A DNA stretch of 64,000 bases from Clostridiaceae bacterium (GCA_009911355.1 QXXE01000009.1:1-64000), one strand, 5' to 3'. Shown: positions 50,315-60,625, counted from the stretch's first letter. Notes: generated by a model from the letters alone, not told the origin. A program made the numbers and translations.

Positions 50315-52855
50315 TTACTGGATATACCGGCGCAGCTGTTTTGCGACCTCCTTGATGTCGATCGGCTTGGAAATGTGCGCGTTCATGCCACAAGCAAGGC
50401 AACGCTGGATATCCTCAGAAAATGCATCCGCCGTCATAGCAATGATCGGCAAGCCAGCGTCCTCTCGCTCAAGCGCACGAATGGCTTTTGCAGCCTCGTA
50501 GCCGGTCATGACAGGCATCCGGATATCCATCAGGATCGCATCATAATGGTGCAGTTCGGACTGCGAGAAAACCTCTACGCAAGCCTGGCCGTTTTCCGCA
50601 CGATCCATCTCGATCCCCAGGTCGGACAGCAGCGCCTCCGCAATCTCCCAGTTGAGGTCGTTGTCCTCGGCGATCAGCACCTTCCGGCCGTTTAGGCTGG
50701 CGTCCTGATTCGCTTGCGCCCCCGGCGCGTCCGGCAAGTCGGTCACAAACTGCCGCAGCCCGTAATACAGCGTCGACTTGAACAGCGGCTTGGAAATAAA
50801 GCCGGTCACGCCTGCCGCGCGCGCATCCTCCTCAATCTCGCTCCAATCATAAGCCGAGATCAGCAGGATCGGGATATCGTCGTCGACCAGCTCGCGGATA
50901 CGGCGGGCAGTCGTGATGCCGTCCGTGTCGGGCAGCTTCCAATCCAGCAGGATAATGTGATAGGGCTCGTGGCGGCGGTGGCGCTCCTCCGCCATCCTGA
51001 CCGCGCTCTCACCGTCCATTGTCCAGTCAGCCGTTACACCGATCTCGCCCAGCGACTGCACAGTGCTTTCACACAGCTGCCGGTCGTCGTCTACAACCAG
51101 CATGTTCCAGTTGGGCAGTACCATGTCGGTTTCGCTGACCGTCGCTTTTTCAAGATCCAGCGTCACGTGGAAAGCCGAGCCGTGCCCCGGTTCGCTCTCG
51201 ACCTGCACCTCGCCCTGCATCGCGTCGATGATATACTTCGTGATGCTCATGCCGAGGCCCGTCCCCTCGATCTTGTTGACCCGGTCGGTCTGCTCGCGGC
51301 TGAAAGAATCGAAAATCTTAGTCTTGAATTCCGGCGACATGCCAATGCCGTCGTCCTTGACCAGCAGGCGGCAGCGGATGAAATTATCCCCGCGCGGCGA
51401 GGGCTCCTGATGCAGCTCGACCTGGATGTGCCCGCCCTCCGGGGTGAATTTAATCGCGTTTGACAGGAAGTTCAGCAGCACCTGGTTCAGGCGTACACTG
51501 TCGCAATAGACGTTTTCCACCGAAATATCATTGATCACCACGTCAAAATGCTGCTTTTTCGTCTTGACCTGCGGCTGCACAATGCTAACGATGCTTTCCA
51601 GCACCTCGCGCAGCGACACCTGATCCATGTTGAGCGTCATTTTGCCCGACTCGATCTTAGACATGTCCAGCACGTCATTGATCAGCCCCAGCAGGTGTTT
51701 GCTCGAAAGCCCGATCTTTTTCAGGCAGTTCTGTACCTGCTGCTGGTTGCCCAGGTTGGCGGTCGCAATGGCGGTCATGCCGACGATCGCATTCATCGGC
51801 GTGCGGATATCATGGCTCATGCTGGAAAGGAATTCGCTTTTTGCCTTGTTCGCGTGCTCGGCCTCGCGGCGCGCCTGCTCAAGCTCGAACATCTGCCTGC
51901 GCGTCAGCCGCAGGTAGCCCGAGAACACCAGCAGCAGCATCAGCAGGATGAGCCCGCAGGCGATCAGCGTGGTATGCAGCCAGCTGCTTCCCAGCGTGTT
52001 GACAACCTCGTCAATCGTGCCATAGGGCATGATGGTGACCAAATACCATTCGGTATAGGGTAGGCTGCTGCAATACAGATGGCGGCGTTCGCCGTTCACA
52101 TGCAGCACGGTCGAGAATTGCTCGCGCTTGCTCATTGCATCTATAATGCCCTGGATGCATTCCTCGGCAGCCCCGTCGGATACCTCCGCGCGCAGGCGTT
52201 CAAAATAGCTCTCACGGAAAGCCGCGCCCGAACGGATCACGAACGAGCCGTCGCGGCGGATGACATGCGAATAAGCCAGCGCGTCCTCCTGGTCCAGCGA
52301 CAGCACGTCCTTGATCACGTTCATCGGGATGCCGGCGACCAGCGCCGAGCAGTGCTCGCCCTTTGCCATCGGGTATTTGGCGGGCACGCCCAGCAGCATC
52401 ATCCGGTCATCGTCCGAGCCCAGCCCGACCGCAGCCTTGATTTCCCCGCTGTTGAGCGAAGAGAGGAAGGGCTCGGGGTCGGCAATGGCGATGTCGCTGC
52501 CATACAGCACCTCAAAGTCCCCGTCGTCGGAATAGAGCGCAAGATATTTAAAGCCGCGGCTTTCCGCGTCGTAGGCCAGCCGCTGGCGCATCTCTACAGG
52601 ATCCCCTACTCTCTCGGGCGGCAGCGACTCAACGATGCTCTTGACGTGCGAGAAGCGGTATTCGATGGTGGTAGAAAAATGCATGGCAATGCGCTCGTTG
52701 AGCCCGCTCATGTAGATCGTGCCGACCTCGCCGATGGTCTCCATGCTGCTCTGGTTCATGAAGAGCGCCATAAAGGAGAAGATGCACACGCACACCACGC
52801 ACAGCAGCCCGATGCTGACGGTTAAGTATTGCGTTGTTTTGTTTTTAACCTTCAT
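50315..52855 (-). CDS. Hybrid sensor histidine kinase with two receiver domains
   Basis: 846 residues from the ATG at 52855 (AGGTGA upstream). Membrane helices about 9-33 and 300-325 bracket an extracytoplasmic sensor domain of Cache-like size. The HisKA motif is [16 protein letters not shown] (phosphorylated His about 345), then HATPase with the N-box [14 protein letters not shown] and GTGLGMSI. Receiver 1 has [11 protein letters not shown] (Asp about 636) and receiver 2 has [11 protein letters not shown] (Asp about 775). Phosphate should flow His to Asp, to the separately encoded HPt, and on to the REC-HD-GYP-GGDEF protein. Last gene of the operon. Confidence 0.93.
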   Translation of the reverse strand: MKVKNKTTQYLTVSIGLLCVVCVCIFSFMALFMNQSSMETIGEVGTIYMSGLNERIAMHFSTTIEYRFSHVKSIVESLPPERVGDPVEMRQRLAYDAESRGFKYLALYSDDGDFEVLYGSDIAIADPEPFLSSLNSGEIKAAVGLGSDDDRMMLLGVPAKYPMAKGEHCSALVAGIPMNVIKDVLSLDQEDALAYSHVIRRDGSFVIRSGAAFRESYFERLRAEVSDGAAEECIQGIIDAMSKREQFSTVLHVNGERRHLYCSSLPYTEWYLVTIMPYGTIDEVVNTLGSSWLHTTLIACGLILLMLLLVFSGYLRLTRRQMFELEQARREAEHANKAKSEFLSSMSHDIRTPMNAIVGMTAIATANLGNQQQVQNCLKKIGLSSKHLLGLINDVLDMSKIESGKMTLNMDQVSLREVLESIVSIVQPQVKTKKQHFDVVINDISVENVYCDSVRLNQVLLNFLSNAIKFTPEGGHIQVELHQEPSPRGDNFIRCRLLVKDDGIGMSPEFKTKIFDSFSREQTDRVNKIEGTGLGMSITKYIIDAMQGEVQVESEPGHGSAFHVTLDLEKATVSETDMVLPNWNMLVVDDDRQLCESTVQSLGEIGVTADWTMDGESAVRMAEERHRRHEPYHIILLDWKLPDTDGITTARRIRELVDDDIPILLISAYDWSEIEEDARAAGVTGFISKPLFKSTLYYGLRQFVTDLPDAPGAQANQDASLNGRKVLIAEDNDLNWEIAEALLSDLGIEMDRAENGQACVEVFSQSELHHYDAILMDIRMPVMTGYEAAKAIRALEREDAGLPIIAMTADAFSEDIQRCLACGMNAHISKPIDIKEVAKQLRRYIQ

Positions 52856-52871
52856 TCCATATTCACCTGTT

Positions 52872-53228
52872 TTATGCTCCCGCGGCGAGTGCGCGGATAG
52901 CGTCCGCCGTGGCCTGGTAGTCGGCCCGGACCTCCTCAAGCAGCGCGTCGGCCCCCTCGCCCTTCCCGCCGCGCAGCGCTTCGGTGAGCCGGGCGCTCGA
53001 ATCCGAAAGGCGGCTAAAGCTCAGGTTCTGGCAGACGCCCTTGATGGTGTGCGCCGCGCGGAAGGCCTCCGCGTAATCGCCCGATTCCATGGAACTGCAC
53101 AGCAGGCCGAAGCTCCCGTCGTCTAAAAATTTCAGCACGAATTTCAGCACCAGCTTTTCACTGCGCAGGCGCCCGATCGCGTCTTCGTAGCTGCCGCCCA
53201 TTGCGGCATAGCATTCCTGTAGGGTCAT
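52872..53228 (-). CDS. HPt phosphotransfer protein
   Basis: 118 residues, all-helical, with the phosphoacceptor His in [13 protein letters not shown] (about residue 60), the standard HPt signature. It lies 16 bases before the hybrid kinase gene and downstream of the cyclic di-GMP effector gene, so it is the natural shuttle between the kinase receivers and the effector receiver. Confidence 0.92.
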   Translation of the reverse strand: MTLQECYAAMGGSYEDAIGRLRSEKLVLKFVLKFLDDGSFGLLCSSMESGDYAEAFRAAHTIKGVCQNLSFSRLSDSSARLTEALRGGKGEGADALLEEVRADYQATADAIRALAAGA

Positions 53229-53276
53229 ATCGCTAATTCACTCCTTGATCCGTTGGCTGCCCGGGATGGGAGCCGG

Positions 53277-55358
53277 TCATACATCCTTATTTTCCACGAT
53301 TTCTTCCTCTTTGTCAATAGGAGAGATCACAGAAAGCATCTGGCACATGGATTCGTCATAGAAACGGTACTGCCCGCGCCCCGAGCGCTTGACCGAGTAG
53401 AGCGCCTGGTCGGCGCTGCGGAAGAGCTCGCCGTAGTCCCGCCCCACGCTCTCGGTTGTGGAGACGCCCATGCTGACCGAGATGGTGAAGTCCGCGTAGC
53501 GCCCGACCAGCGCGCCGAAGATACGGGCGATGATGGGCTGGACGTCGTCCTGGTAGCGGATGAAGATCAGGAACTCGTCGCCGCCGATGCGGGCCGCAAG
53601 GTCGGTGCCTCGCACGCTTTGCCGCAGCTTTTCCGCCATATGCTTCAGCACCTCGTCGCCGAACATGTGGCCGTAGGTGTCGTTTGCCGTTTTGAAATAG
53701 TCAAGGTCGACGATGACGAGCGCGTAGTGGTGCTTTTCATCATCCAGATAGTCGGCAATGAGTTTCTTGGCGCTTGCACGGTTTAGCAGCCCGGTCATGG
53801 CGTCGTGGGTGGCCGCGCGTTCCAGGTCTTCCAGCCGCATGCGCGAATCGTGGATATCGATGGCCTTGCCGATTGCGCCCTGGTATTCGCGCGGCTCGTC
53901 GGCCGACCACATCGCGCGGGCGATGACCCGGTGCCAGCGCAGCTCGCCGTCGATGCGCAGCTTGAAATCATATTGGATGACCGGCTCCTCCGGGGTGGTG
54001 GAGCGGAGCAGGGAAACCACGCCGTCCCAGACCTTGCGGCCAAGCAGGCGCAGGATGGATGCGTCGTCGGCGGGGTTCATGATGAGCTCGCTGATGCCCA
54101 GCCGCTTGGCGCCCCATGGCGTCAGCGTCAGCATCGGGGGCGAGACGTTGTACTCAAACTGGATCTCGTGGCTCATGGCGGCGAAGAAGGTGTATTTCTC
54201 GCGCTCGCGTTCAAGCAGCTGGAGGGTACGCCCGGAGACGGTCAGCTCCTCCGAGCTGAGCATCTCGCGCGTGAGGTTGGTCATCTCCTGCTCGTAGTTG
54301 CGCTGTGCGGACAGCTTGCCCATCTCCTCGGGGATGTGCGCCGCGATGTCGGTCAGGCATTCAAGCACAAGGGGGTTAAACGTGCCGCACTGCCCGCCGG
54401 TAATCATTTCAATCGCCTTTTCATGCGGGAACGCCTTTTTGTAGACCCGTTCGCTGGTCAGCGCGTCGTATACGTCGGCGAGTGCGACGATCTGGGCCGA
54501 AATCGGGATTTCGTCGCCTTTCAGGCCGTCCGGGTAGCCGCGCCCGTCGTAGCGCTCGTGGTGCCAGCGGCAGATTTCATAGGCCGTCTTGACAAGGGGC
54601 TCATCCTTGTACATCGGCATGGCTTCGAGCATTTCTGCGCCGATCAGGGAGTGCGCCTTCATGATCGTGAATTCCTCGTCGGTGAGCCGGCCCGGCTTGT
54701 TCAGGATCTCGCTGTCGATGGAGATCTTGCCGATGTCATGCAGCGCCGAGGCTGTGGTGATAAGGTTGATCTGCTGGCGGGTCAGGCTGTAGCGGTCGGT
54801 TTTGTGGATCAGGCGGGAGAGGAGCAGCTCGGTGAGCATCCGCACATGCTGCACGTGCATTCCGCTTTCGCCGTTTCGGAATTCGACAATGTGGCTCAGC
54901 AGGTCGATCATCAGGCTGCTTTTCTGCTCTTTTTCGTAGATCTGCTCGGCAACCATATCGATCAGCTTTTTCTGCTTGGCATAGAGCAGGATGGTGTTGA
55001 CGACGCGGCGGTGGACGACCAGCGAATCAAAGGGGCGGCTGATGAAGTCGCAGACCCCCAGCTCATACGCGCGCTCGACGAACGCCGACCCGCTTTCCGA
55101 GGAGATCATGATGACCGGGATGTCCTCAATCCAGCGGTGCTCGTTCATCATGGCGAGCACGCCGAAGCCGTCCATCTCGGGCATGACAACGTCCAGCAGC
55201 ACAAGGGATATCTCGGTGCCGTATTTTTGGATGGCGGCAACCCCTTCCACGCCGTTTTCTGCTTCAATCGTATCATATTCCCCGCCGAGGATATCGGCAA
55301 GGATCGCGCGGTTCATCTCGGAATCGTCTACAATTAAAATTTTCTGCTCCCTGCTCAT
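53277..55358 (-). CDS. Response regulator REC - HD-GYP - PAS-like - GGDEF
   Basis: 693 residues from the ATG at 55358 (a GTG 12 bases earlier is the alternative). The REC domain has LLDVVMPEMDG with Asp about 54. The HD-GYP phosphodiesterase domain (about 150-340) has HDIGKISI and HHERYDGRGYPDG intact. A PAS-like region (about 400-515) precedes GGDEF (about 525-680) with the intact RIGGDEFLIF motif (about 593). It can therefore both make and degrade cyclic di-GMP. First gene of the phosphorelay operon. Confidence 0.92.
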   Translation of the reverse strand: MSREQKILIVDDSEMNRAILADILGGEYDTIEAENGVEGVAAIQKYGTEISLVLLDVVMPEMDGFGVLAMMNEHRWIEDIPVIMISSESGSAFVERAYELGVCDFISRPFDSLVVHRRVVNTILLYAKQKKLIDMVAEQIYEKEQKSSLMIDLLSHIVEFRNGESGMHVQHVRMLTELLLSRLIHKTDRYSLTRQQINLITTASALHDIGKISIDSEILNKPGRLTDEEFTIMKAHSLIGAEMLEAMPMYKDEPLVKTAYEICRWHHERYDGRGYPDGLKGDEIPISAQIVALADVYDALTSERVYKKAFPHEKAIEMITGGQCGTFNPLVLECLTDIAAHIPEEMGKLSAQRNYEQEMTNLTREMLSSEELTVSGRTLQLLEREREKYTFFAAMSHEIQFEYNVSPPMLTLTPWGAKRLGISELIMNPADDASILRLLGRKVWDGVVSLLRSTTPEEPVIQYDFKLRIDGELRWHRVIARAMWSADEPREYQGAIGKAIDIHDSRMRLEDLERAATHDAMTGLLNRASAKKLIADYLDDEKHHYALVIVDLDYFKTANDTYGHMFGDEVLKHMAEKLRQSVRGTDLAARIGGDEFLIFIRYQDDVQPIIARIFGALVGRYADFTISVSMGVSTTESVGRDYGELFRSADQALYSVKRSGRGQYRFYDESMCQMLSVISPIDKEEEIVENKDV

Positions 55359-55436
55359 TCTGGTAACCACAACCTTTGCTGCAAAATCGCGCCTGCCTGG
55401 CGGGAGGGAAGCGGCAGGCAGTGCATATATATCCCT

Positions 55437-55465
55437 ATTCTACCATATGGAACCCCAAAAGGCAA
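55437..55465 (-). promoter_or_regulatory. Promoter of the phosphorelay operon
   Basis: Minus-strand TTGCCT (55460-55465), a 17-base spacer and TAGAAT (55437-55442). The remainder of 55359-55736 shows no gene or recognisable element. Confidence 0.65.
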
Positions 55466-55736
55466 GCGCTGAAACCGGCTTTTCGGAGAAATTGGCAGGG
55501 CGGGGGGGGCGGCGGGGCTGTGGCTGCGCAAATGGGTCTGCCAGGCGGGCGGAGACGGCAGTGGTGCGGCAGAACATCCAGTTTTGCGGAACTTTAGGCG
55601 GTGTTTTGCGGTTTTGGGGCGCTGGGCTGGATAATTTTTGCAATTGCGATTATAATATATAGGTTTTAAGAAACGGCGGGGATTTGTAGGAAGTAACAAA
55701 TCCAACCGTCAAAATGCATAAAATTTTCGGATACTG

Positions 55737-55765
55737 CTGACATGGGCCGGGGAATCTGGTATAAT
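55737..55765 (+). promoter_or_regulatory. Promoter of the coiled-coil protein gene
   Basis: CTGACA (55737-55742), a 17-base spacer and TATAAT (55760-55765). Confidence 0.75.
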
Positions 55766-55814
55766 GAATAAAATAGTGTTTGCCCGGCGGCAAGGATGCG
55801 GGAGGGGATTCAAA

Positions 55815-56678
55815 ATGTTGGTACAGGCTACAGGCGGCACGGCGCGCCAGATGGCGCAGGCGCAGCAGGGTGCGCGCGGCGTACAGGAAGAGCAGGCGCG
55901 CGGGGCTGCGGCAGCGCGGCAGGGGCAGCCTGCGGGTATGGCGCAGCAGGCGCAGGATGTGGGCACGGCGCAGGAGGCTGCGCGGCAGGCAGAGCGGGCT
56001 GCGGCGGTCTTTGAGGATGCGCAGAAGCGCGCGGAGGAAGCGTTCGCGCCCGAGGAAGCCGAAGTCAAGAACCTGATTGAAATGATGAAGGAAGCGAAGG
56101 AACGCGTGGAGGAGCAGCGGGAGCGCTTCAAGCTGCCGAAGAATACCCGCTACGGAGACGCGCCGATGACGGCCTATTCGCGCCTTGCGCGGGCGCGGAC
56201 ACAGGCGCAGGTGGGGGCTGCGGCGGGCTATGCGCGCAGCAAGATCGCCCAGCTGCAAAGCGCGCTGCGGCAGGACCCCGACAACGCCGAGCGCATACGC
56301 GCCGCGATCGGGTCGCTGCAAAAAGCGGTGCAGCGGGCGGGGAAAAAGAAGCGCGAGCTTCAGCAGGAGCAGCTGGCGGAGCGGCGGCGCGCGCGTGCAG
56401 TCATGCGCAAGGAGAACGGCAAGGCGCAGCGGCTCCGCGCGGAGCTGAACCGGAAGCGGGCGCTGCGCAAGGTGCGGGAGAGCGGTTATCTGCGCGAATG
56501 CGAGGTAGACAACCGGATTCAGGACCAGCTGCAGGCAAGCCGGACCGAGCTGCGGCTGCAAATGCAGCAGCTGACAGCGGCGGTGGCGCCGCAGTCGCCG
56601 GAAATGGCGGCAAAGCTGTATACAGCGCAGGCGGGGACGCCTGCGGCCCCGGCGGCGGGGGTTGATATCCAGGCATAG
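55815..56678 (+). CDS. Ala/Gln/Arg-rich coiled-coil protein, unknown function
   Basis: 287 residues from the ATG at 55815, eight bases after GGAGGGG. It is almost wholly helical: a Gln/Ala-rich N-terminus (about 1-60), an acidic helix (FAPEEAEVKNLIEMMKEAKE), the segment TAYSRLARARTQAQVGAAAG (about 118-137), and a long Arg/Lys/Gln-rich coiled coil (about 140-255). The middle part recalls conserved hypothetical proteins of Lachnospiraceae and Ruminococcaceae with a similar A-x-ARSK-x-A-x-LQ repeat. No membrane segment or signal. High basic content may indicate nucleic-acid or partner binding; this is not established. Confidence 0.72.
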   Translation: MLVQATGGTARQMAQAQQGARGVQEEQARGAAAARQGQPAGMAQQAQDVGTAQEAARQAERAAAVFEDAQKRAEEAFAPEEAEVKNLIEMMKEAKERVEEQRERFKLPKNTRYGDAPMTAYSRLARARTQAQVGAAAGYARSKIAQLQSALRQDPDNAERIRAAIGSLQKAVQRAGKKKRELQQEQLAERRRARAVMRKENGKAQRLRAELNRKRALRKVRESGYLRECEVDNRIQDQLQASRTELRLQMQQLTAAVAPQSPEMAAKLYTAQAGTPAAPAAGVDIQA

Positions 56679-56753
56679 CGGTTCCCGGCCAAGTACCGGC
56701 GGGGGACGGCTGCATCGGGCAGTACAGGGCTGCCGGGAAAGGCGTTTTGGAAA

Positions 56754-57776
56754 ATGAAAAGTGTAACGATTAAGGATATTGCGAAGATTGCGGGGGTTTC
56801 CTACGCGACGGTTTCCCGGGCGCTCAGCAATTCGCCGGGCATCAGCGAGGCGACGCGGGCGCGGGTGTTGGAGATCTGCCGGGAGCAGGGTTACCGGCCG
56901 AATATTTTGGCGCGCAGCTTGATTTCCAACAAGACGAATGTGCTGGGGCTGATTGTCCCGGATATTTCGAATACGTTTTATGCGGAGGTTGCGTTCCATA
57001 TTGAGACGTATGCGCGGTCGCTGGGGTATAATGTGATGCTGTGCAACAGCTTGTCGAAGCCGGAGCAGACGGCGAAGCTGTTCGAGTTCCTGGTGGGGCA
57101 CCAGGTAGACGGCATGATCCTGGTGAGCCCGCATGACGACGAGCGCACGCAGGTTGCCCGGCAGCTGGGGCTTGTTCCGACGGTGATTATCGGGGATTGT
57201 GAGATTGCGGACAGCTCGGCGGTTTGCGAGGCGAGCAGTATCCGGCTGGATAATTTCGCGGGCGGGCAGCTGGGGACGGAGTACCTGCTGGGGCTCGGGC
57301 ACGAGGAGATTTTTTATGTGGGGTACCGGCCGGGGAGCATGACGCATACGCGGCGTGTCAGCGGGTACAAGGCGGCGATGAAGGCGGCGGGGCTCCGGCG
57401 GCACGTGTTGGAAAACACGGACGGCTCTTCTTCTGTGGAGGCGGGGCTGCGGCTGGGGCGCGAGCTGTTCCGTTGTGGGCAGGGCTGCACGGCGGTGTTT
57501 GCGGCGACTGACTCGGTTGCGCTGGGGGTGATGAACGCGGCGGACGAATGCGGGGTTTCCATCCCGGGCGACGTATCGCTGTTGGGCTTTGATAATATTT
57601 CGTATGCGGCGCTGCCGAAGATTGGGCTGACGACGATTGATCAGCGCAAGCCGCGGCTTGCGGCGGGGGCGGTTGATTTGCTGATGGATGCGATCGGGCA
57701 CCCGGACCGCGAGGAGGATGTGCGGCGGATTATCCGGCCTGCGCTGGTTGAGCGCACCACCTGCCGCCCGCGTTGA
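56754..57776 (+). CDS. LacI-family transcriptional regulator
   Basis: 340 residues. The DNA-binding domain is textbook (TIKDIAKIAGVSYATVSRAL, then the hinge PNILARSLISNKT about 50-62), followed by a sugar-binding-type effector domain with VPDISNTFYAEVAFHIE, ATDSVALGVMNAA and GFDNISYAALPKIGLTTI. It is a complete CcpA/PurR-like regulator. No sugar genes adjoin it, so its targets lie elsewhere or are the flanking genes. Confidence 0.9.
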   Translation: MKSVTIKDIAKIAGVSYATVSRALSNSPGISEATRARVLEICREQGYRPNILARSLISNKTNVLGLIVPDISNTFYAEVAFHIETYARSLGYNVMLCNSLSKPEQTAKLFEFLVGHQVDGMILVSPHDDERTQVARQLGLVPTVIIGDCEIADSSAVCEASSIRLDNFAGGQLGTEYLLGLGHEEIFYVGYRPGSMTHTRRVSGYKAAMKAAGLRRHVLENTDGSSSVEAGLRLGRELFRCGQGCTAVFAATDSVALGVMNAADECGVSIPGDVSLLGFDNISYAALPKIGLTTIDQRKPRLAAGAVDLLMDAIGHPDREEDVRRIIRPALVERTTCRPR

Positions 57777-57784
57777 GGATTTCG

Positions 57785-57880
57785 CCCCTTGCGAGGGCCG
57801 ACCAGCGCGCGGCGCTGGACCCGCCAGAGGGGCTTGCCCCTCTGGACTCCCTTCCGTCGCCTGTGGGCGGGACGGGGGAG
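57785..57880. repeat. R1 palindromic repeat cluster
   Basis: CCAGAGGGGCT-TGCCCCTCTGG and CGCCTGTGGGCGGGACGGGG, downstream of the LacI-type gene. Confidence 0.88.
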
Positions 57881-57947
57881 CGGCGGTTTTCGTTTGCTTA
57901 TGGCAGTGGGATTGCGGTTTGATGGTGGAATGGGTCGACGATATTGT

Positions 57948-58002
57948 GAAAAAAAGCCCTCTCTGCGGGCCGGGAAGTGTACCGGACGCAGAGAGGGCTT
58001 TT
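57948..58002. terminator. Bidirectional intrinsic terminator
   Basis: AAAAAAGCCCTCTCTGCG and CGCAGAGAGGGCTTTT with a long loop, between the convergent LacI and lipoprotein genes. Confidence 0.9.
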
Positions 58003-58018
58003 GATTTGTGGGATGCAT

Positions 58019-59152
58019 TTAGTTTGCGGCTGCAAAAATCGGCAGCGTTCCCGGCGGCAGCGCCGCTCCTGTATCGATGAGGAATACGCCTCCGCCACTT
58101 GGCGCGTATTGCCAGATAGCTCCCGTTTCGGGGTCGATGCAGAACCGGAGGGCGGTGCTGCCTTCGTCGGCGGGCAGTGTCGCGCAGTACCAGCTGCGCC
58201 CTGCAACGTGGATAGAAGGGGAAATGGAGATCTTGCGTTTGGGTGTGCCGTCCGCTTCTGCCGCAAGGCCGGACAGCGCCGACCATTCGGGCGTTGCGGG
58301 GACGGAAAATGCACCTTCTGCGGCAAAAACGCTGCTTTCTTCGCTGCTAAGGTAGAAGAAGTCGCTGCCAATTGCGGGATACTCCGCGCGGTCTAGCGCG
58401 GCCTGCACGGCCCCGGCACGCTCCATTTCACGCTTGAGGTTGTTCCGCACCGTCCGGCGCAGGGCGGCGAGGGCTTCGCTGAGTTCCTTTTTGTCGTAGC
58501 CGTGCCCGACTGTGAGCCGCAGGTGCTCGGCAGTGTTGCCAATGCCGTCCGCGACCGTCATGGAGACCGGGACGCCGTAGCTCGGATATCTGCCGACCGG
58601 CTCGGGCGCGGCTTCGCGGAAACCCGGCAGGCTGTCCAGCCGCCGCAGCAGGGTGTCAAGCCGGCCCGTGTGCGCATCAATATCGTCTGCGAGGAGGATG
58701 CGGTATTCCGTTGCACCGTCCGCAAAGTAATCAACGCCCCAAAAGCGGTCTGCGGGCGCGACTTCGAGCCCCTTGACCCCGTACAACGCCAGCAGCGGCA
58801 CGGCGTACCGGTTCCACGAAGCCGCGCGGAAGGAGTCGCGGAGGGAGTGGTTCGCGCCGTGCGGCAGCGGCGGCACGCCGTCCCCGCCGCTGTGCCAGCC
58901 TGGCGGGCTCCATACGTCGGCGGCTTCAAAAGGAAGGTCGGGGTATTCCGCGCAGGCGGCTGGGTAAATGCGGGTGTTGTCGCCCTCGGCGCGCGGCTCG
59001 CCCACTGTGAAGGATAGCCCGTAGCGCTCCGAAAGGAGGGCTTCGATCTCGGTGCGGGTGTAAAATTGGGGCGCGGCGCAGCTTGCGAGAAGCAGGACGG
59101 CAAGCGCGCCAGACAGCGCCATAAGCAGCTGCGCACGGCGGGAGCGCTTCAT
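58019..59152 (-). CDS. Uncharacterised lipoprotein B
   Basis: 377 residues. The lipoprotein signal is basic (KRSRRAQ), then hydrophobic, with lipobox LLASC (Cys about residue 25). The mature part begins APQFYTRTEIEALLSERYGLSFTVGEP; this opening resembles the start of lipoprotein A's mature region (YGIEFVLLSSEP), and both look like sequences following a phage-tail-free, extracytoplasmic fold. The ATG overlaps the stop of lipoprotein A (ATGA). No family was recognised. Confidence 0.75.
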   Translation of the reverse strand: MKRSRRAQLLMALSGALAVLLLASCAAPQFYTRTEIEALLSERYGLSFTVGEPRAEGDNTRIYPAACAEYPDLPFEAADVWSPPGWHSGGDGVPPLPHGANHSLRDSFRAASWNRYAVPLLALYGVKGLEVAPADRFWGVDYFADGATEYRILLADDIDAHTGRLDTLLRRLDSLPGFREAAPEPVGRYPSYGVPVSMTVADGIGNTAEHLRLTVGHGYDKKELSEALAALRRTVRNNLKREMERAGAVQAALDRAEYPAIGSDFFYLSSEESSVFAAEGAFSVPATPEWSALSGLAAEADGTPKRKISISPSIHVAGRSWYCATLPADEGSTALRFCIDPETGAIWQYAPSGGGVFLIDTGAALPPGTLPIFAAAN

Positions 59153-60393
59153 GGCGTGTCCTCGCTGTTGCTGCCGGAAGCGCCTGCGCTGCCGTCAAAG
59201 CTTTCCGTGTCGCTGCTACCGGAAGCGCCTGCGCCGCCGTCAGAGGGGTCAACGACAACCGTCTCCCCGCCGCCCTCGACGATGATCTTGTCGCCGTCGA
59301 TCGTGATCCGGTCGCCGCTGATGAAATCGTCCGTGATTACGATATTGCTGCCCTCGTGCTGGTTTTCCCCGTGCGGCTTCGGGAAAAGGCCGCGCAGCAC
59401 CCGGGCCTGTACGGCTTCCGCCTGGAAGCTGAGATAGGGCGGTTCCTCATGGAACGGGGAGTAAAGCTCCCGCAGCGTGGATTCGTCGCTTTTCCGGAAA
59501 ATGATGGTTACAAGCGATACGGCCTTCGCCGCGCCGGGCGGCAGTTCGGTTTTGCTCTGTTCCGCAAAAAATGTGTCCAGCAGCGGGAAAACGCGGTCGG
59601 CCTCGTCCTCGCTGGGCAGGTAGATGGTAAAGTACACGCTGGGGTAGGTGCAGTCGTCGAACTGTTCCGGGAGGTCGGTTTTATAAGAGATATCAGAAGC
59701 GTCCAGGAATTCCGCGAGCGCTTTGCTGAACGTCACCGCCGCATAGTTGCGTTCGCCAAGCGTGCGCAGCGCCGAAACCATCTCCTCGCCGTCAAACCCG
59801 AAACGGCACGTGCCCCAATCGAAAAACGATTGGGATTCCCACGCCGATACGCCGGGATAGACTTCGTGCCGGAACCGGATGCTGAACATTTCGTAGGGGG
59901 GCTGCCCGGTGTTAAACGGGAAGCTGCCGTTCAGCGATTCGAGATATCCGGCGAGAAGGGTGACGGTTTCTTCCCAGCCTTCTGCGGGTAGGATGATTTC
60001 TGTGCCGTCGGATGCGCAGCGCAGTTGGTTTTCGGCGCAGAAACGGAGGAGCCTGCGTTTCAGGTGCCCGTCGATAAAGTTGGAACCGAAGGTGTGATAT
60101 TTTTCCGGGAAGATCGCAGGGATTGGGCCGTAGTTCTGGACTTTGACCAGGTCGTATACGTCAAAACGGAAATCGGGATCGTCTGCGGGAGCGGCGACGT
60201 AGTGCTTGCCGTTGACGACAAACGCATCGTCGTAGGGTTCTGAAGAGAGCAGGACAAATTCGATGCCGTAGGACTTTTGGAGCTCGAAGAGCACCTCGCC
60301 TTTGGAGTGCAGCGGCGGGGTCGGCTGGGGGATGCAGCCTGCCAGCAGCGCGAACGCTGCCGCCAGTGCGCACAAACGGGTGCGGCGTTTCAC
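59149..60393 (-). CDS. Uncharacterised lipoprotein A
   Basis: 414 residues from a GTG at 60393 with GAAAGGAGGG upstream; longer in-frame reading lacks a site. Signal KRRTRLCALAAAFALLAGC with lipobox LAGC. The mature protein starts with a segment of the type FELQKSYGIEFVLLSSEPYDD and ends in a low-complexity SGSSDTESFDGSAGASGS tail after a short acidic beta region (ITDDFISGDRITIDGDKI). It is co-translated with lipoprotein B. Together they look like a paralogous pair of exported, membrane-tethered proteins of unknown role. Confidence 0.75.
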   Translation of the reverse strand: MKRRTRLCALAAAFALLAGCIPQPTPPLHSKGEVLFELQKSYGIEFVLLSSEPYDDAFVVNGKHYVAAPADDPDFRFDVYDLVKVQNYGPIPAIFPEKYHTFGSNFIDGHLKRRLLRFCAENQLRCASDGTEIILPAEGWEETVTLLAGYLESLNGSFPFNTGQPPYEMFSIRFRHEVYPGVSAWESQSFFDWGTCRFGFDGEEMVSALRTLGERNYAAVTFSKALAEFLDASDISYKTDLPEQFDDCTYPSVYFTIYLPSEDEADRVFPLLDTFFAEQSKTELPPGAAKAVSLVTIIFRKSDESTLRELYSPFHEEPPYLSFQAEAVQARVLRGLFPKPHGENQHEGSNIVITDDFISGDRITIDGDKIIVEGGGETVVVDPSDGGAGASGSSDTESFDGSAGASGSNSEDTP

Positions 60394-60625
60394 GGAAAGC
60401 CCTCCTTTCGGGTCGTGTTGCCGGGGACTGCGGGCACCAGGGTTCTTACAGCCATTATAGCACGCCGCGGGCAGGATTTCCAGTGGGGGAGGGCAAAACG
60501 GCGGATGGGGGAAGTCGCTGAAATATTTCTTTTTACATTTCGTTAATGCATTTTCCGACGGCAGGGTATATAATGGATACGAGATATATGCGCCAAAACG
60601 GAAAGATAGGATGGTTGACTGAACG

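Noticed and set aside
55650-58286. Minus-strand open frame of 878 codons across three loci
   Set aside because: Spans a promoter, two plus-strand genes and a terminator, and is Arg/Pro/Leu-rich without motifs.
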